Source: Granulicella mallensis
GTDB taxonomy: Bacteria > Acidobacteriota > Terriglobia > Terriglobales > Acidobacteriaceae
Reading direction: 5' to 3'
Assembly: GCF_014203225.1 (NCBI RefSeq)
Contig: NZ_JACHIO010000010.1
Span: 124,001 to 188,000 of the forward strand
DNA: 64,000 nucleotides
The notes under the pieces are model-generated. The model had not been told where the DNA came from. It saw only the letters and a list, made by a program, of their open reading frames with translations, and searched no databases. The position numbers and the translations under genes were made by a program. Positions 26,196 to 34,933 of this stretch are shown piece by piece (the first letter of the stretch is position 1; each line of letters opens with the position of its first letter).

Positions 26196-27785
26196 TTGGG
26201 ATACGAAAGCTTGCGGGATTGGTTGAAGGCACTGGATCGGGCGGGCGAGTTGACGCGCGTCAAGGCGGAGGTGTCGCCGATCCTGGAGATGGCGGAGTTG
26301 GCCGATCGGGCGTCCAAGAGCGGCAAGGGCACTGCAAAGGCCGGTGGACCGGCGCTGCTATTTGAGAATGTGACCGGCTATAAGGGCACGCAGGTGTTGA
26401 TGAACCAGTTCGGCAGCGAGAGGCGGATGAAGATGGCGCTCGAGGTCGACAACCTGGACGATATCGCCAAGCGTATCGAGACGCTGCTGCACCCGGTCGC
26501 TCCTGCGGGTTTCATGGACAAGCTCAAGATGCTGCCGATGCTGGCAGAGGTTGGAGGGTTCTTTCCGAAGCGGATCGAGGCGAAGAACGCGCCGTGCAAG
26601 GAAGTCATTCTGCGGGGTGAGGACGTCGACGTACTGAAGTTTCCGGTGCTGCAGACCTGGCCGCAGGATGGCGGACGGTTTATTACGTTGCCCTGCGTGG
26701 TGACGCGCGATCCCAAGTCAGGGAAGCGCAACGTCGGCATGTATCGCATGCAGGTCTATGACGGAAAGACCACGGGCATGCATTGGCAGCGTCAGAAGGT
26801 TGCCGCGGAGCACTTTCGCGAGCGCATGCGTGGGGCGACCCAGGATGCTGCTGGGGCTGTCGATGTCATGGCTCTGACCGCGGGCGGAACGACGGCGGCC
26901 GTCGATACCAGCAGTGTTCCTCAGACCGTGCTGACGAAGATTCGCGGCGAGCGGATGGAGGTGGCGGTAGCCATCGGCACCGATCCGGCGACGACGTTTT
27001 CTGCGATTGTGCCTGCACCCCCTGAGGTGGAGGAGTACCTGATCGCAGGCTTCCTGCGCCAGAAGGCTTTGGAGATTGTGAAGTGCGAGACGGTCGATCT
27101 CGAGGTTCCGGCGACGGCGGAGATCGTGCTCGAAGGCTATGTCGAACTGGGCGAACTGCGTACCGAGGGACCCTTCGGCGATCACACGGGTTTTTACACG
27201 ATGCAGGACGAGTACCCGGTATTTCACATCACCTGCATCACGCATCGCAAAGACCCAATCTATGCGGCGACGGTAGTGGGCAAGCCTCCGATGGAGGATG
27301 CATGGATGGGCAAGGCCGTCGAGCGCATCTTCCTGCCGTTGATGAAGCTGACGCTGCCGGAGATCGTCGATGTGAACCTGCCGGCGGAGGGGGTGTTCCA
27401 TAACCTGATGATCGTGAGTATCCGCAAGAGCTATGCGGGACAGGCGCGCAAGGTGATGAACGGCATCTGGGCGATGGGGCAGGCGATGTTCACCAAGTGC
27501 GTGATCGTCGTCGACGAAGACTGCGATGTGCAGGACGTAGCCGAGGTGACTCTGCGGGTGGCGAACAACATTGATCCGGAGCGCGACATCCAGTTCACGC
27601 TGGGACCGGTGGACTCGCTGGACCACGCGTCGCGGCTGCCAAACTTCGGCAGCAAGATGGGGATCGACGCGACACGGAAGTGGGCTGCGGAAGGGTTTAC
27701 TCGTCCCTGGCCGCAGATGTTGACGATGCCGGCAGAGGTAAAGTCGAAGGTGGATCGTATCTGCAAAGGGCTGGGGATTGAGTAA
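26196..27785 (+). CDS. ubiD: UbiD-family prenylated-FMN-dependent decarboxylase
   Basis: A 529-aa UbiD-family enzyme. The N-terminus YESLRDWLKALDRAGELTRV, the middle PFGDHTGFYT, and the C-terminal GKMGIDATRKW-type segment (SKMGIDATRKWAAEGF) are typical. UbiD enzymes decarboxylate aromatic acids and depend on prenylated FMN from UbiX. In acidobacteria, which use menaquinone, a role in menaquinone synthesis is the likely one. Start TTG 26196 follows AGGAGA. No ubiX is in the window. Confidence 0.92.
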   Translation: MGYESLRDWLKALDRAGELTRVKAEVSPILEMAELADRASKSGKGTAKAGGPALLFENVTGYKGTQVLMNQFGSERRMKMALEVDNLDDIAKRIETLLHPVAPAGFMDKLKMLPMLAEVGGFFPKRIEAKNAPCKEVILRGEDVDVLKFPVLQTWPQDGGRFITLPCVVTRDPKSGKRNVGMYRMQVYDGKTTGMHWQRQKVAAEHFRERMRGATQDAAGAVDVMALTAGGTTAAVDTSSVPQTVLTKIRGERMEVAVAIGTDPATTFSAIVPAPPEVEEYLIAGFLRQKALEIVKCETVDLEVPATAEIVLEGYVELGELRTEGPFGDHTGFYTMQDEYPVFHITCITHRKDPIYAATVVGKPPMEDAWMGKAVERIFLPLMKLTLPEIVDVNLPAEGVFHNLMIVSIRKSYAGQARKVMNGIWAMGQAMFTKCVIVVDEDCDVQDVAEVTLRVANNIDPERDIQFTLGPVDSLDHASRLPNFGSKMGIDATRKWAAEGFTRPWPQMLTMPAEVKSKVDRICKGLGIE

Positions 27786-27809
27786 AGAATTCAAGAAACC
27801 GGGGATTGA

Positions 27810-28547
27810 ATGCGAATTCGCATATGCGGAGTGGTTCTTGGCTGTCTAGTCTTTGCAGGGAGCATGTTTGCTCAACAAACAGACGCATTCAGCAGGAAGA
27901 ACACGTGGACTGTTTTCGCGGAGTACTCCAATACTTCAAGCCATATCGTTGCGGGCGCGGCACGACAGAGAAAACTTGCCGATCTGGGCTTTGCGTATAC
28001 ACGGCGTGTTGTGCGATTTTGGGGAACTGACCTGAGCTATCAAATTGAACTGCGTCCGGTGATGTTTGAAAGCGATCCTTTACAGATCACCAGGTACCAG
28101 TTCACCCCTTCAGGAATAAGTTCGCCATCTCCGGCCTCTGAGACGCAGACCACAGCGGTGGTGTCTCCATGCCAACCCGGTTCTGGAAAGAGTATTTTCC
28201 CCGGCGAGACAGAGACCTATAACACCACCTGCGGCAGACAATGGACCTTTGGAGAGGGCTTTTCTCCGTTTGGCTTTAAATATTCGATGAGAACTCGGCA
28301 CAAGATACAGCCGTTTCTCATCGGAACGCTGGGGTACATGTATACGAGCCGACCGGTGCCTGTTTCCGATGCGGAGTCCTTCAATTTCCTCATCGATGCG
28401 GGCGCGGGCGTAGAGGTTTTTCGTTCGAAGACGAAGTCGATTGCGGTGGAATGCCGTGTGCATCACTTTTCCAATTGGGACACGGCTCAAGCCAATCCTG
28501 GAACGGACAACGTGATGTACAAAGTGTCTTACAGCTTCGGGAAATAG
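27810..28547 (+). CDS. PagL-like acyloxyacyl hydrolase (outer membrane lipid A deacylase family)
   Basis: A 245-aa outer membrane beta-barrel protein. Signal peptide residues 1-21 end in SMFAQQ. The C-terminal H-x-S-N signature of PagL lipid A 3-O-deacylases is present as HHFSN near residue 218, giving the expected catalytic His-Ser pair, and the last strand ends YSFGK. The mid-region carries a cysteine pair. Lipid A remodelling is inferred from the family. It starts 24 bases after ubiD. Confidence 0.8.
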   Translation: MRIRICGVVLGCLVFAGSMFAQQTDAFSRKNTWTVFAEYSNTSSHIVAGAARQRKLADLGFAYTRRVVRFWGTDLSYQIELRPVMFESDPLQITRYQFTPSGISSPSPASETQTTAVVSPCQPGSGKSIFPGETETYNTTCGRQWTFGEGFSPFGFKYSMRTRHKIQPFLIGTLGYMYTSRPVPVSDAESFNFLIDAGAGVEVFRSKTKSIAVECRVHHFSNWDTAQANPGTDNVMYKVSYSFGK

Positions 28548-28606
28548 CGTGGACGGTATACTTTTCAAGGCACTAGTACGCTGATTTTGATTGTAGGAGA
28601 CAGGGC

Positions 28607-29470
28607 TTGTCGAAGGCAGAGATTGGAATTATCGGTGGCAGCGGTTTGTATGGCATGGCAGGACTTACGGAAGTACGCGAAGAACGTGTCGAGACACCGT
28701 TCGGAGACCCCAGCGACCCGTTTGTTCTCGGCAAGCTCGAAGGCCGCAACGTTGCCTTCCTGGCACGGCATGGCAAGGGCCATCGCATTCTGCCAAGTGA
28801 GTTGAACTTCAAGGCGAACATCTACGCGATGAAGAAGCTTGGTGTGACGAGCATCCTGAGCGTGAGCGCGGTAGGCAGCCTGAAGGAAGAGCACAAGCCT
28901 ACGGACTTTGTGATTCCCGATCAGTTCATCGACCGTACGTTTGACCGCACGGCGACGTTCTTTGGCAACGGGGTTGTAGGCCATGTGGGCTTTGGCGATC
29001 CGGTGTGTCCGATCGTGAGCGATGTGTTCATGAAGGCTTGCGAAGAAGTCGGTGTCGTCGGCAAGAAGGGCGGCACGTACGTGTGCATGGAAGGGCCGCA
29101 GTTCTCGACGCGCGCGGAGTCTAACCTGTATCGCTCGTGGGGTGCGGATATCATCGGCATGACCAACCTGCAGGAGGCGAAGCTCGCCCGCGAGGCTGAG
29201 ATCAGCTATGCGACTCTGGCGATGGTGACGGACTACGATTGCTGGCGCGAAGGCCACGACGATGTGACGATTGACCAGGTGATTGCGGTGATGCATCAGA
29301 ATTCCGGCAACGGGCAGAAGGTTGTGAAGGCGGCCGTGCGACTGATGCCCTCGGATCTGAGTGCAAGCCCCGCACAGACGGCCGCGAAGTTCGCGATCAT
29401 GACCGATAAGGCGGTTATTCCGGCAGAGACGAAGGCAAAGCTGGATGTGCTGTTTGGGAAGTATTGGTAG
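28607..29470 (+). CDS. mtnP: S-methyl-5'-thioadenosine phosphorylase
   Basis: A 287-aa nucleoside phosphorylase of the MTAP type that splits methylthioadenosine, the by-product of polyamine synthesis, to adenine and methylthioribose-1-phosphate. Evidence: GIIGGSGLYGM (7-17), phosphate site ARHGKGHRILPSE near 58, and MEGPQFSTRAES near 162. The MTAP-specific TDYDCW follows near 207. Start TTG 28607 is preceded by AGGAGA. A PfkB kinase follows after a palindromic spacer. Confidence 0.95.
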   Translation: MSKAEIGIIGGSGLYGMAGLTEVREERVETPFGDPSDPFVLGKLEGRNVAFLARHGKGHRILPSELNFKANIYAMKKLGVTSILSVSAVGSLKEEHKPTDFVIPDQFIDRTFDRTATFFGNGVVGHVGFGDPVCPIVSDVFMKACEEVGVVGKKGGTYVCMEGPQFSTRAESNLYRSWGADIIGMTNLQEAKLAREAEISYATLAMVTDYDCWREGHDDVTIDQVIAVMHQNSGNGQKVVKAAVRLMPSDLSASPAQTAAKFAIMTDKAVIPAETKAKLDVLFGKYW

Positions 29471-29578
29471 AGCAAATCTCCTGTTGCTGGGAAGTCGAAT
29501 CGGGCGTGCAGTGCCGTTTTTCTGGGGAAAAACGGCCATAAGTGTCGTGGTTTCGCTATACCCTACAGGAGATTTGCT
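29471..29578. repeat. Palindromic repeat, family E, directly after mtnP
   Basis: Outer arms AGCAAATCTCCTGT (29471-29484) and ACAGGAGATTTGCT (29565-29578) are perfect complements of 14 bp. Inside is a 9-bp perfect hairpin GCCGTTTTT-CTGGGG-AAAAACGGC (29513-29536). It begins at the base after the mtnP stop. No T-run follows, so termination is uncertain. Confidence 0.78.
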
Positions 29579-29682
29579 TTAGTTCGGCGGGTTTTGGGGA
29601 TTTGAACAGCTAAGAGCCATGAGGGGTTGAGCGAAGAGGAATGCTTTTCGCTTGGCTTGCATGGTGATTTGAGGGAGAAGAT

Positions 29683-30609
29683 TTGGCGATTCTGGTTGTA
29701 GGTTCGGTGGCGTTCGATTCTCTGGAGACGCCCAGCGGCAAGCGTGAGCGAGTGCTGGGCGGTGCGGCGACGCACTTTGCCTTGGCGGCAAGTTTCTTTA
29801 CCGATGTGCGTGTTGTCGGCGTGGTGGGGGAAGACTTTCTTCCTGCACACGAGGCGGTGTTGACGGCCAAGGGCGTGGATACGACGGGCATCGAGCGCGC
29901 TCCAGGTTTGAGCTTTCACTGGACGGGCAGTTATGTGAAGGACCTGAATGCAGCGGACACGCTGGCGACAGATCTGAATGTATTTGCGGAGTTTTCGCCG
30001 AAGATTCCGGCGAGCTACGAGGATTCGGACTATCTCTTTCTCGCGAACATCGATCCTGTGCTGCAGGCACAGGTGCGGTCGCAGATGCCCCATGTGAAGA
30101 TGGTGGCGGGCGACACGATGAACTACTGGATTGGAGCTCATCGCGAGAATCTGTTGAAGGTGCTGCGCGAACTGGATGTCCTGCTGATTAACGACGCTGA
30201 AGCTCGGATGTTGAGCGGGGAATCGAATGGGCTGCGTGCGGCTGAGAAGGTTATGGAGCTGGGGCCGAAGTCACTGATCGTGAAGCATGGCGAGTATGGT
30301 GCAACGGCCTACTTCAGCGCTCGGAGCTTTGGTGACGGCGTAGCGCGGCGGCCCTTCCGTTCGCCGACGATGCCGCTGGGCGAGGTGATGGATCCGACCG
30401 GCGCGGGCGACTCGTTTGCAGGCGGGTTCTACGGTTATATCGCTTCGCAGAAGACGTTGACGCCGGAGGTATTTCGCACGGCCATGTTCTATGGCAGCGT
30501 CATGGGTTCATTCGCCGTGGAGCAGTTCGGTACGGAGCGTCTTCAGAAGACGACGAAAGCTGAGATCGAAGAGCGCTTCGCGCACCTGAAGGAGATATCT
30601 CACCTGTGA
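29683..30609 (+). CDS. PfkB-family carbohydrate/nucleoside kinase
   Basis: A 308-aa ribokinase-like kinase. The C-terminal PfkB signature DPTGAGDSFAGGF (near residue 240) holds the catalytic Asp and the anion hole. The N-terminus is ILVVGSVAFDSLETP and a GGAATHFALAA sugar-binding element lies near 28. Being next to mtnP suggests a sugar or nucleoside from methylthioadenosine or adenosine turnover as substrate, but that is inference. Start TTG 29683, with GAGGGAG upstream. Its TGA overlaps the next GTG. Confidence 0.9.
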   Translation: MAILVVGSVAFDSLETPSGKRERVLGGAATHFALAASFFTDVRVVGVVGEDFLPAHEAVLTAKGVDTTGIERAPGLSFHWTGSYVKDLNAADTLATDLNVFAEFSPKIPASYEDSDYLFLANIDPVLQAQVRSQMPHVKMVAGDTMNYWIGAHRENLLKVLRELDVLLINDAEARMLSGESNGLRAAEKVMELGPKSLIVKHGEYGATAYFSARSFGDGVARRPFRSPTMPLGEVMDPTGAGDSFAGGFYGYIASQKTLTPEVFRTAMFYGSVMGSFAVEQFGTERLQKTTKAEIEERFAHLKEISHL

Positions 30610-32327
30610 AGAGAGCCCGTCGAGAGCCGTTTGCAAGGAAGATAGAGCGGCGGCGATTTTGGCTGGAACAGGCGCCCGGATATAACCCCGAGGCGGTGCA
30701 GCCGGTCGTCCGCGGGGAGACTTATGCCCTGTTTACGACGGGAATCATATTGGGCTTCTTCGCGCTGATGGTTTGCTATGCGAAGGGCTATCTGCTGCTC
30801 TACGGCGATGCCGTTGCCCACCTAGGGATCGCCCGGCGGATCGTAGACGCGCGCTATCCGGGCCTTGCGCAGTTGGGCGGTGTTTGGCTGCCCTTGCCGC
30901 ATCTGCTGATGCTGCCGTTCATCGGCAAGATGTCGATGTGGCAGAGCGGCATGGCTGCGGTGCCGATGTCGGTGCTGACCTATGCCGCCAGCGTTGCCGG
31001 CATGTGGCGGCTGGGCCGCCGGATGCTGCGTCCGCGCTGGGCGCTGGTGGCGACGGCGTTCTACGCCCTCAATCCGAACCTGCTGTACCTTGCTACGACC
31101 GCGATGACCGAGACGGTATTTCTTGGGCTGCTGGTCTGGACCGTCGTGGTAACGATGGAGGGCATCGCGGCTTTGCGTGCCGGGCAGGTGGGGGTGGCTC
31201 GCATCCGCATGGTGGTGGCAGGACTGTTGATCCTGGGGCAGGTGTTTACGCGCTACGATGGCTGGATCGTCGGCGCAGCCGTATGGTGCTGGTTTGCGGT
31301 TGCGGTCTGGCGCAGTGAGGAATCGCTTCGACAGCGTGTGATGCCCACATTCCTGATCTTTACCGTCATGTGCGTTGCGGGGCCGCTGGCATGGTTCTGG
31401 TACAACCATCATTTCGAGCATGACTGGCTCGACTTCCTGCGTGGACCGTACTCGGCGAAACAGATTGAGCGCAGGACCGCGCCTCCAGGGCAGCACTACC
31501 GCGGCTGGCATAACGTCGGCTGGGCAGCGCTGTTTTATACGCGAACGGCACAGATCGATGCAGCGGCGTGGGAGACGGGATTTGGGCTGATGCTGGCCGC
31601 GATCTATGGTCTCTGGCTGACATGGAAACGGCGTGCGACGGCTGAAGCCCGCAGCCTTGCGGAGTCTGTTGCTCTGCTGCTGTGGGTGCCGCTGCCGTTT
31701 TATATTTACTCGGTTGCCTACGGTTCGGTGCCGATCTTTATTCCTCAGCTCTGGCCGCACTCCTATTACAACGCTCGCTATGGCATGGAGATGTTGCCGG
31801 CGTTGAGTCTTTATGCGGTGCTGGCGGCGGAGAGGCTGGATGTGTGGCTGCGCACGAAGACCGAAGGAAAGCTGAAAACCAGTGCACAGCTCTGGCAGCC
31901 TGTGGCGTTGTTGCTTTGCGCGGTTAATTGCGCCGTGATGGTCTATCGCATTCCCCCGGTCCTCAAAGAGGGCATTGTGAATGCGACGACACGCGTCCCG
32001 TTTGAAAAGCAACTGGCGATCGTGATCGAAGAGTTGCCTCCGGATGTCCCCATCATGATGTCGACTTCGGCTCATATCGGCGTCGTTCAGGTTGCTGGCC
32101 GGACACTGCGCAGCATGGTCAGCGAGAACGATAACGACTCCTGGCAGGCGGCGCTGGCCGATCCGGCCGGTAAGGCTGACTACATCTTCGCGATGGAGGG
32201 TGATCCGGTGGAAGCGGCGGTGAAAGCGCATCCGCAGGGATTGACCGAGTTAGAGGTGATCTGCACGACGGGCCAGCCCTGCACGAAGGTCTATCACTCG
32301 ACTGTCTGGAGCGCGGGCGCGAAGTAG
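30606..32327 (+). CDS. GT-C fold glycosyltransferase-like membrane protein
   Basis: A 573-aa polytopic protein. An N-terminal cytosolic Arg-rich stretch is followed by about ten helices. The first outer loop carries GDAVAHLGIARRIVDARYPG, matching the acidic motif of PMT/ArnT-like GT-C enzymes, and the C-terminus is a soluble domain of about 120 residues. It would transfer sugars from a polyprenyl carrier on the periplasmic side; the acceptor is unknown. Start GTG overlaps the kinase stop (GTGA), which implies coupling. Confidence 0.8.
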   Translation: MKRARREPFARKIERRRFWLEQAPGYNPEAVQPVVRGETYALFTTGIILGFFALMVCYAKGYLLLYGDAVAHLGIARRIVDARYPGLAQLGGVWLPLPHLLMLPFIGKMSMWQSGMAAVPMSVLTYAASVAGMWRLGRRMLRPRWALVATAFYALNPNLLYLATTAMTETVFLGLLVWTVVVTMEGIAALRAGQVGVARIRMVVAGLLILGQVFTRYDGWIVGAAVWCWFAVAVWRSEESLRQRVMPTFLIFTVMCVAGPLAWFWYNHHFEHDWLDFLRGPYSAKQIERRTAPPGQHYRGWHNVGWAALFYTRTAQIDAAAWETGFGLMLAAIYGLWLTWKRRATAEARSLAESVALLLWVPLPFYIYSVAYGSVPIFIPQLWPHSYYNARYGMEMLPALSLYAVLAAERLDVWLRTKTEGKLKTSAQLWQPVALLLCAVNCAVMVYRIPPVLKEGIVNATTRVPFEKQLAIVIEELPPDVPIMMSTSAHIGVVQVAGRTLRSMVSENDNDSWQAALADPAGKADYIFAMEGDPVEAAVKAHPQGLTELEVICTTGQPCTKVYHSTVWSAGAK

Positions 32328-32393
32328 TTCAATTATTACCGGGACTCACACAGGGTACGTACCTCGGTGCCGTCAGAGTAGTATCCTGACCCG

Positions 32394-33170
32394 ATGGTAG
32401 ATCCAAGCCACATCCACTTCTCGACGTTCGAGCAGCTCATTCTTTCGGGGGCCGCGACTAAGCGACTGCTGATGGCCTGCGCGATGGGCGGCATCGTGGG
32501 CATCGAGCGGGAGTGGCGGCATAAGGACTCAGGGCTGCGCACGAACCTGTTGATCTGCATGGGGTCGGCGCTGTTCACGATCATGAGCGTGGTGCTGGCA
32601 GGGGATTCCACGGCGAACCATGGGCAGGTGGCCGCCAATATCGTACAGGGCGTTGGGTTCCTGGGCGCCGGGTTGATTCTGCATACGAAGAATCGTGTGC
32701 TCGGGTTGACGAGTGCGGCGACGGTGTTTGTGGTGGCGGCGATCGGCATGACCTGCGGGGCTGGGCTGTACATTGAGGCCCTGATCGCTACAGTGCTCGT
32801 GCTGATCTCGCTGCAGGCCGTGGGCGCGGTGGAGAGCAAGCTGGGATGGAAGCGCTACCCGATGATCTATGAGGTACGCGCGGATGTAGGGTCACCGCTG
32901 CCTCGGGCGATCGTAGGAGAGGACAAAGCCGAGGCACTGGCGGAGGACGTCGCATCTGCCTTGCATCGGATGCAGCGTGCGATCTTGAAGGTGCTGGACT
33001 CGGCGGGACAGCGGTTGTCCGTGCTGGATCGCGATAACGTGGCCGGCATAGAGCGGGTTGCCTTTACGGTCGTGGCGACTCGCCGCACGCACGATCGTCT
33101 GCTGAAAGAATTGCGTGCGAGTGATGCGACCGACCAGGTGGCAGTGTTTCGAGATACGGAGGAAGAGTGA
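32394..33170 (+). CDS. MgtC/SapB-family membrane protein
   Basis: A 258-aa protein with four to five N-terminal helices bearing the MgtC signature (GGIVGIEREWRHKDSGLRTN) and GFLGAGLILHTKNRVLGLTSAA, followed by a cytosolic ACT-like domain (about 155-255). MgtC proteins help growth in low magnesium and regulate ATP synthase in pathogens; in free-living bacteria the role is unclear. The stop overlaps the GTG start of the DapF-like gene. Confidence 0.92.
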   Translation: MVDPSHIHFSTFEQLILSGAATKRLLMACAMGGIVGIEREWRHKDSGLRTNLLICMGSALFTIMSVVLAGDSTANHGQVAANIVQGVGFLGAGLILHTKNRVLGLTSAATVFVVAAIGMTCGAGLYIEALIATVLVLISLQAVGAVESKLGWKRYPMIYEVRADVGSPLPRAIVGEDKAEALAEDVASALHRMQRAILKVLDSAGQRLSVLDRDNVAGIERVAFTVVATRRTHDRLLKELRASDATDQVAVFRDTEEE

Positions 33171-33982
33171 GCGGGATTGGGTTTGTGAAGGCGCATGCGT
33201 GCGGCAATGATTTTCTGATCATGGATGAGAGTGACGGCAAAGGGCGTCATGCCGTGTTGGCGAAGACCTTGTGCGCGCGAAATACCGGCATCGGTGCGGA
33301 TGGGATTGAGTTTCTTGACCGCCGCGCGGATGGCACGTATTTCCTGCGTCTCTTCAATGCGGATGGCAGTGAGGCCGAGTTGAGCGGCAACGGCACACGC
33401 TGTGTAGCCGCGTGGCTGGCGGCGAGTGAGGGTCTCAAGAACGTCGCGTTGGGAACGCACGGCGGCGTACGGACCTGCCGTCTGGTAGAACGTCAGGGCG
33501 CGCAGTGGTGGATCGAGAGCTCGATGGGTGTGCCGCGCGTGATGCCGCGGGCGATCCAGGTGAAGGGTGTGCAGGGAGTGATCGAAGGCGCGATGGTCAA
33601 TGTGGGGAATCCCCACTACGTGATCTTCACCGATCAGGAGGGCTTTCGTAGCCACGGCATGAGCTGGCAGGAGCTTGGTGCAAAGATCAGCGTCGATCCG
33701 CTCTTTCCGCATGGAACCAATGTGGAGTTTGTGCGGGTGCTGGAGGACGGAGAGATTGCCTTCCGCATCTACGAACGCGGCTGTGGGCCAACAAACTCAA
33801 GCGGTACAGGAACGTGCGCCTCCGCGGCCGCAGCGATGACGCTGCGTGAGACTCCACGGGCTCTAACCGCGATCGCGCAGGGTGGAACGCAACAGGTCGT
33901 ATGGCCGGACAGCACGAGCGAGATGCTGCTGATGGGGCCGGCGGAGATCATCTGCAAGGGCGAAGTGGAGTTTGGCGGGTGA
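33167..33982 (+). CDS. dapF: Diaminopimelate epimerase homologue with both catalytic cysteines replaced by serine
   Basis: A 271-aa protein with the DapF two-lobed fold motifs (CGNDFLIMD at 12-20, FNADGSEAELSGNGTRC at 63-79, YERGCGPTNSSGTG at 202-215). In standard DapF, Cys73 (C-GNG) and Cys217 (A-C-GTG) are the acid/base pair for LL- to meso-DAP epimerisation. Here S73 and S212 stand at those places; the codons are AGC at 33383 and AGC at 33800. Other cysteines (C79, C206, C217) lie near but not at the site. Normal epimerase activity is doubtful. Start GTG overlaps mgtC; ldcA and mpl follow. Confidence 0.85.
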   Translation: MSGIGFVKAHACGNDFLIMDESDGKGRHAVLAKTLCARNTGIGADGIEFLDRRADGTYFLRLFNADGSEAELSGNGTRCVAAWLAASEGLKNVALGTHGGVRTCRLVERQGAQWWIESSMGVPRVMPRAIQVKGVQGVIEGAMVNVGNPHYVIFTDQEGFRSHGMSWQELGAKISVDPLFPHGTNVEFVRVLEDGEIAFRIYERGCGPTNSSGTGTCASAAAAMTLRETPRALTAIAQGGTQQVVWPDSTSEMLLMGPAEIICKGEVEFGG

Positions 33983-33999
33983 GAGAGGTTTTGGTGCTT

Positions 34000-34034
34000 T
34001 CAGTTTCGAGAGTCGAGTTTCGAGTGGCGAGTTT
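34000..34034. repeat. CGAG-type degenerate short repeat before ldcA
   Basis: The run TTTCGAGAGTCGAGTTTCGA followed by GTGGCGAGTTTCC occupies the spacer between the DapF-like gene and the ldcA start at 34038. Same family as 2915, 17009 and 37864. It replaces the place where a ribosome site would be expected. Confidence 0.5.
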
Positions 34035-34037
34035 CCT

Positions 34038-34931
34038 ATGCTGTTGAGACAGGGAAGTCGTGTTGCGGTGGTTTCGCCTGCGTCGGCGGCGAAGGCGGAG
34101 CTTGTGGAGCGTGGCGTTGAACGGCTCCGCGGGTTTGGGTATGAGCCGGTGATGATGCCGCATGCCCTGGCTCGTGGTCCTCTGTACTATGCGGGAACTG
34201 CAGAGCAGCGCGTGGCGGATCTGCATGAGGCTTTTGCGGATTCTTCGATTGAGGGAGTTCTTTGCACGCGCGGCGGCTGGGGATCGGCGGAGCTTTTGCC
34301 TCTGCTGGATCGTGAGTTGATTTGCGCGAATCCCAAAGTGTTTGTCGGATATAGCGACCACACGTCTCTGCATACGTGGTTCTGGAATGAGTGCGGCATG
34401 CGCACGTTCTATGCTCCGATGGTTGCGGCGGACTGGTCGAAGGACGACGGCGTGGACGAGCGCACATGGCGTGCTTCGATTGAGGGTCACGGAGCGTGGA
34501 GCGTGGGTGCTGAGGATGGATTGCGTGTTCTGCGTAACGGCAGTGCGGAAGGGCGGCTGCTGGGGGGATGCCTGGCGATTCTGGAAGCAGGGTTGGGAAC
34601 GCCGTGGTCGTTGAGGCTCGAAGAGCCTACCGTGTTGTTCTTGGAAGATATCGGGACCAAGCCGTACCAATGGGACCGGATGCTGCAGCACCTGAAGTTT
34701 GCGGGCATGATGAAGAATGTGCGGGGCGTTGTGCTGGGTGATATGAGCGCGAACGTTCAACCGACCGAGATGGAGTTGCTGGAGGCCGCGTGTCTCCATG
34801 CCCTGCGCGATTTTGAGGGCCCCATTACGATCGGCCTGCAAAGCGGCCACGTGTCGATGCGGAACCGTTCTGTTCCGCTGGGAGCCTGGGTCGCGATGAA
34901 GAAAGCTGAGATGAAGGAAGTGGCGGGCTGA
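34038..34931 (+). CDS. ldcA: LD-carboxypeptidase (peptidase S66)
   Basis: A 297-aa cytosolic serine peptidase that removes D-Ala from recycled murein tetrapeptides. The catalytic Ser lies in CTRGGWGSAELLP near residue 80, and the family pattern YSDHTSLHTWF and a C-terminal LEDIGTKPYQWDRML follow, with the Glu and His expected for the S66 triad. ATG 34038 gives the normal N-terminus (LRQGSRVAVVSPAS). The frame is open upstream to 33972, but that part is repeat sequence. mpl begins 2 bases after the stop. Confidence 0.93.
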   Translation: MLLRQGSRVAVVSPASAAKAELVERGVERLRGFGYEPVMMPHALARGPLYYAGTAEQRVADLHEAFADSSIEGVLCTRGGWGSAELLPLLDRELICANPKVFVGYSDHTSLHTWFWNECGMRTFYAPMVAADWSKDDGVDERTWRASIEGHGAWSVGAEDGLRVLRNGSAEGRLLGGCLAILEAGLGTPWSLRLEEPTVLFLEDIGTKPYQWDRMLQHLKFAGMMKNVRGVVLGDMSANVQPTEMELLEAACLHALRDFEGPITIGLQSGHVSMRNRSVPLGAWVAMKKAEMKEVAG

Positions 34932-34933
34932 CG

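Noticed and set aside
26718..27794. 358-codon minus-strand open frame
   Set aside because: It is antisense to ubiD; His/Arg/Leu-rich shadow.
30822..32231. 469-codon minus-strand open frame
   Set aside because: It is antisense to the GT-C membrane gene, which has clear helices, motifs and coupling to its neighbour. The shadow is His/Arg/Gln rich and has no family.
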